64,000 bases of DNA from Flavobacterium kingsejongi (GTDB lineage: Bacteria > Bacteroidota > Bacteroidia > Flavobacteriales > Flavobacteriaceae), in NCBI RefSeq assembly GCF_003076475.1, contig NZ_CP020919.1, positions 1,178,001 through 1,242,000 of the forward strand, read 5' to 3'. This document shows, piece after piece, positions 60,578 to 64,000 of this stretch; positions within the stretch are counted from its first letter, which is position 1, and each line of letters starts with the position of its first letter. Position numbers and translations under genes: made by a program. A model generated the notes under the pieces. It was not told the origin of the DNA, did no database searches, and saw only the letters and a list, made by a program, of their open reading frames with translations.

Positions 60578-61237
60578 ATGAAAACAATTTCCTCCGTTGT
60601 TGAAAATTATATTAAAACAAAGCCTTTCCTGCTAAGTGCACTATCACAGGGAATCATCAATCTGACCTCATTAGCCAGAAACATGATGCCGGAATTGCAG
60701 CAGGAATTAGGAAAAGAGATTAAGCAGGGTGCTATTGTTATGGCACTAAAGAGATTATCTGAAGATTTGGATTTCAGGTTAAACCACAAAATTGTGAAAG
60801 TGCTAAAGAGTATAGGCGAAATTACTGTTCGTTCTTCTTTATCTGATTTCACATATTCTGTTTCTGATTCTATTTTACACAAACAAGCCGAATTAATTAC
60901 AGATATTAATGATCATTCTGATATTTTTTATACTTCATCCCGTGGGGTGAGTGAAACTAATATCGTAGTAAGCGACAGTGTAGCTCACATGGTTGAAAAG
61001 CATTTAGCCGGAGAGCGACTGATCCATAAATTCTCTAATCTGGCTTCTATTACTGTGAAACTTCCAAAAGATAACGTTTCTACTCCGGGAATTTATTATT
61101 TTATTTTCCAGAGATTAGCCTGGGAAGGTATTATCATCAATGAGGTGATTTCTACTTCTTATGAATTTACAATTCTTGTAAATGATGATGAAGTTGATTT
61201 GGCTTTCAAAGTGATCAAAGATCTTAAAAGTCTATAA
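60578..61237 (+). CDS. ACT-domain-like regulatory protein, aspartate-kinase-like
   Basis: 219 residues from ATG 60578 (MKTISSVVENYIK). The N-terminal half is helical (LLSALSQGIINLTSLARNMMPELQ). The C-terminal half looks like tandem ACT-like folds (LASITVKLPKDNVSTPGIYYFIFQRLAWEGIIINEVISTSYEFTILV, ends given as LASITVKL and SYEFTILV). Bacteroidetes genomes annotate such proteins as aspartate-kinase-like, but no kinase domain is present. Ligand and role are unknown. Confidence 0.85.
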   Translation: MKTISSVVENYIKTKPFLLSALSQGIINLTSLARNMMPELQQELGKEIKQGAIVMALKRLSEDLDFRLNHKIVKVLKSIGEITVRSSLSDFTYSVSDSILHKQAELITDINDHSDIFYTSSRGVSETNIVVSDSVAHMVEKHLAGERLIHKFSNLASITVKLPKDNVSTPGIYYFIFQRLAWEGIIINEVISTSYEFTILVNDDEVDLAFKVIKDLKSL

Positions 61238-61277
61238 TTGGGGTATAACATTACTATAACCAGATTGACGATAAAAA

Positions 61278-61310
61278 AACCTGTTCATTGCAATGAACAG
61301 GTTTTTTTTT
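61278..61310. terminator. Bidirectional terminator between the ACT-like gene and mfd
   Basis: AACCTGTTCATTG followed directly by its inverse complement CAATGAACAGGTT, with a T-run on the plus strand and an A-run before it, so it serves both convergent genes. Confidence 0.9.
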
Positions 61311-61328
61311 GGCTGGAGCTTAAAGTAG

Positions 61329-64000
61329 CTATACCATTTCGAGCAATTCCAATGCTTTCCGTACGGATTTTACATTGTCAAACGTCAGGAGCAGGCGCAG
61401 TCCGTTTTTGGTTTCTTTTTCTTTCATGCGGCAGAGATTCGGGTTTTTCTGTACAAACTGCAGCACTTTATGAAACTGGTTCGACTGGTAATATTCGCTC
61501 TGTTGATTGGAGACAAAATAACCTACCATTTTCCCCTGTTTCAATACCAGTTTTTCAATTCCCATATTGGTAGCGCGCCATTTGATGCGAATGCTGTTCA
61601 ATAAGGAGATGGCTTGTTTTGGTAAAGGGCCAAAACGGTCAATAAGTTTATTTTCGTAAGCAATAAGGTCTTCTTCATTTTTAATGGTACTCAACTCATT
61701 GTACAGGTTGAGCCTTTCCGAGACATTATTGATGTACTCATCCGGGAATAACAATTCAAAATCAGAATCGATCTGGATGTCTTTTACATATTCTTTTGGC
61801 GTATTGCTCTCTTCTTCTTCATACAGGTCTTTGAATTCATTTTCTTTCAGTTCATCAATCGCCTCATTCATGATTTTTTGATAGGTGTCAAACCCAATTT
61901 CATTGATGAAACCACTTTGTTCGCCTCCAAGCAAATCTCCTGCGCCCCGTATTTCCAAATCCTTCATGGCAATATTGAACCCGCTTCCCAATTCGCTGAA
62001 TTGTTCCAGGGCCTGTATTCTTTTTCGGGCTTCTTCAGTCATAGCCGAATAGGGAGGGCAGATGAAGTAACAAAAGGCTTTTTTATTGCTTCTTCCAACA
62101 CGCCCACGCATCTGGTGCAGGTCTGAGAGTCCAAAGTTATTGGCATTATTAATGAAAATCGTATTGGCATTCGGTACGTCCAGCCCACTTTCGATAATGG
62201 TAGTGGCTACCAGTACATCAAATTCACCAGCCATAAAAGCCAGCATCAGTTCTTCCAGTTTCTTTCCGTCCATCTGGCCATGCCCAATACCAACTTTGGC
62301 ACCGGGAACCAGGCGCTGTATCATTCCGGCGACCTCTTTAATATTTTCGATGCGGTTATTGATAAAATAAACCTGACCGCCCCGTTCGATTTCATAAGAC
62401 ACGGCATCACGGATGATTTCTTCGTTAAAGCCTACGACATTAGTTTCAATAGGGTAACGGTTGGGTGGCGGGGTGGTAATAACCGATAAATCACGGGCAG
62501 CCATCAGTGAAAACTGTAAAGTTCTCGGGATGGGTGTTGCGGTAAGGGTGAGCGTATCGACGTTTTGTGCAATTGTTTTTAGCTTGTCTTTTACATTCAC
62601 ACCGAATTTCTGTTCCTCATCAACGATAAGCAATCCGAGGTCTTTGAAGATGACATTTTTATTGACCAATTGGTGTGTGCCAATGACAATATCGAGTTTG
62701 CCTTCTGCTAATTCCCGTATCGTATCGGCCTTTTGTTTGGCAGACCGGAAGCGGTTGAGGTAGGAAATCGTCACCGGCATGTCTTTTAGCCGTTCCGTAA
62801 ATGTTTTATAATGCTGAAAAGCCAAGATTGTTGTAGGTACCAGTATGGCAACCTGCTTGCCGTTATCGACAGCTTTGAACGCGGCACGAATGGCAACTTC
62901 GGTTTTTCCAAAGCCTACATCTCCACACACTAAACGGTCCATTGGCCTTTCGCTTTCCATATCGGCCTTTACATCCTGAGTGGATTTTAACTGATCAGGC
63001 GTGTCTTCATAAATGAAGGAACTTTCCAGTTCAGCCTGCAGGTAGCTGTCCGGCGCATATTTGAATCCTTTTTCCAGTCGCCTTTTTGCATAGAGTTGGA
63101 TCAGGTTGAAAGCAATATGTTTGACCCTTGCTTTGGTTTTTTGTTTTAGGACTTTCCAGGCATTAGAGCCCAGTTTGTAAATCTTTGGCGGTGTGCCGTC
63201 TTTTCCGTTGAATTTGGAAATCTTATGCAGCGAATGGATGCTGACATATACAATATCATTATCGGCATATACCAGTTTAATCGCTTCCTGGGTTTTGCCT
63301 TCGACCTGTATTTTTTGCAATCCTCCAAATCTTCCGATACCGTGGTCGATATGAGTGACATAATCACCCACAGAAAGTGTTGTAAGCTCTTTGAGTGTGA
63401 TGGTTTGTTTTTTAGAATACCCATTTTTGATGCTGAATTTATGGTATCGCTCAAAAATCTGGTGGTCGGTATAACAGGCTACCTGTATCTCTTCGTCAAT
63501 AAATCCCTGGAATAGCGGAAAGACAAGGGTTTTGAAATGCTTTCGGTCGGTTAAGTGCTGGTCTTCATCCAGTGTTTCTGAAATGTCCTCAAAACGTTTG
63601 GCCTGTTGCTCGTTGGAACAGAACAAATAATTCATGATGCCATTCTGGGTATTCTCCCTGAGGTTGTTAAACAGCAGGTCGAATTGCTTATTAAAGGACG
63701 GTTGGGGCTGGATGTGGAATTCAAAACTTTTCCGGGTGCGGAAGATGGCTTTGGAGCCCAGCTCTACAATCGTAAAATCCAGTGCTTTTTTTATAAAAGA
63801 AGTTTGGTTCAGGAATAATTCTTCCGGTTCCAAATGTTTAATTTCTTTGGCCAGTTTTTCAAAGGCTTCCGTAGCTTTCCCGAACAACCGATCAAGATTG
63901 GACAGTAGTAAATCGGTGTTCTCTATGAAAATAACTGTTTTCTCACTGATGTAATTCAGGAAGCTTTCCCGGTTTTCCTGCAGGAATTTGTTCTCTACAT
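61329..64000 (-). CDS. mfd: Transcription-repair coupling factor Mfd (5' end cut by window)
   Basis: ATP-dependent translocase that removes stalled RNA polymerase and recruits UvrA. The frame is open from the right edge to 61329, giving 890 codons of roughly 1100, so the first 200 or so residues (part of the UvrB-like region) are missing. The RNA-polymerase-interaction domain has LSVGDYVTHIDHGIGRF. The RecG-like motor has GDVGFGKTEVAIRAAF, LVPTTILAFQHY, DEEQKFGV, TLTATPIPRTLQ and QMRGRVGR. The C-terminal UvrA-blocking domain ends the protein. An apparent start at 63887 is only an internal TTG. Confidence 0.97.
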   Translation of the reverse strand, partial: VENKFLQENRESFLNYISEKTVIFIENTDLLLSNLDRLFGKATEAFEKLAKEIKHLEPEELFLNQTSFIKKALDFTIVELGSKAIFRTRKSFEFHIQPQPSFNKQFDLLFNNLRENTQNGIMNYLFCSNEQQAKRFEDISETLDEDQHLTDRKHFKTLVFPLFQGFIDEEIQVACYTDHQIFERYHKFSIKNGYSKKQTITLKELTTLSVGDYVTHIDHGIGRFGGLQKIQVEGKTQEAIKLVYADNDIVYVSIHSLHKISKFNGKDGTPPKIYKLGSNAWKVLKQKTKARVKHIAFNLIQLYAKRRLEKGFKYAPDSYLQAELESSFIYEDTPDQLKSTQDVKADMESERPMDRLVCGDVGFGKTEVAIRAAFKAVDNGKQVAILVPTTILAFQHYKTFTERLKDMPVTISYLNRFRSAKQKADTIRELAEGKLDIVIGTHQLVNKNVIFKDLGLLIVDEEQKFGVNVKDKLKTIAQNVDTLTLTATPIPRTLQFSLMAARDLSVITTPPPNRYPIETNVVGFNEEIIRDAVSYEIERGGQVYFINNRIENIKEVAGMIQRLVPGAKVGIGHGQMDGKKLEELMLAFMAGEFDVLVATTIIESGLDVPNANTIFINNANNFGLSDLHQMRGRVGRSNKKAFCYFICPPYSAMTEEARKRIQALEQFSELGSGFNIAMKDLEIRGAGDLLGGEQSGFINEIGFDTYQKIMNEAIDELKENEFKDLYEEEESNTPKEYVKDIQIDSDFELLFPDEYINNVSERLNLYNELSTIKNEEDLIAYENKLIDRFGPLPKQAISLLNSIRIKWRATNMGIEKLVLKQGKMVGYFVSNQQSEYYQSNQFHKVLQFVQKNPNLCRMKEKETKNGLRLLLTFDNVKSVRKALELLEMV

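Noticed and set aside
1..64000. rRNA, tRNA, prophage, integrative element or replication origin
   Set aside because: No conserved RNA gene sequence, integrase, phage structural gene, dnaA-box cluster or att-like repeat was recognised on either strand.

Overview
This window is a chromosomal segment of a Bacteroidota species, very probably family Flavobacteriaceae and close to Flavobacterium. The evidence is the promoter style (TTG, 17-23 bp, TAnnTTTG, with weak Shine-Dalgarno signals), TonB-dependent receptors with N-terminal carboxypeptidase-regulatory domains, flavobacterial haem and carotenoid genes, an NRAMP-UspA fusion and an aerobic enzyme set. No rRNA, tRNA, integrase, intact insertion sequence or CRISPR array was seen. 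Most of the window is ordinary, densely packed core genome.

Layout. 1-1425: 3'-truncated tandem-ATPase peptide ABC transporter gene. 1769-5430: recA, then a lipoprotein, an ECF sigma factor and a protein that looks like an anti-sigma factor spanning both membranes. 5517-9827: acyltransferase, trpS, PolB-type exonuclease, serine hydrolase, ogt. 9944-12506: DUF1573 protein and an OmpR-type two-component system preceded by 11-bp direct repeats. 12581-23533: the haem region. A leftward run hemA-hemC-hemD-hemE-unknown-hemF-hemB-cytochrome c diverges from an AraC-type regulator followed by hemH, a MATE pump and hemJ. 23571-31657: NtrY-like kinase, enoyl-CoA hydratase, HD hydrolase, acyl-ACP desaturase with an acyltransferase, M13 peptidase, SCO1.

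32514-46768 is rich in metal-uptake genes. It holds feoA-feoB with a tiny cysteine-rich partner, and an mntR-mntH(UspA) operon. A TonB receptor with a thioredoxin partner has TTAG/CTAA operators resembling the one at mntR. Lycopene cyclase, a siderophore-type TonB receptor, a PepSY protein and a bacilliredoxin follow. Three promoters (AraC regulator, feoA, siderophore receptor) share a TCTAAATAA box that may be an iron operator.

46769-49629 is the least ordinary part. It has an 808-bp gene-free stretch holding at least 17 units of an indel-free 21-bp periodic repeat with core TTTCGATA. Beside it is a three-gene cassette for a double-glycine-leader, cysteine-rich peptide, a secreted protein and a TlpA-like thioredoxin. 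49630-64000 returns to core genes: epimerase-like protein, GNAT-nitrilase fusion, short SSB, HDAC-like deacetylase, CAT-like acyltransferase, HAD phosphatase, metG, S66 carboxypeptidase, yraN, an ACT-like protein and a 5'-truncated mfd.

Two inverted copies of one structured intergenic element (about 28574-28680 and 58912-59031) and one MITE-like hairpin element (25861-25993) are further non-coding features. Several genes whose longest frame begins upstream of, or inside, a -7 promoter box are annotated here from an internal ATG.
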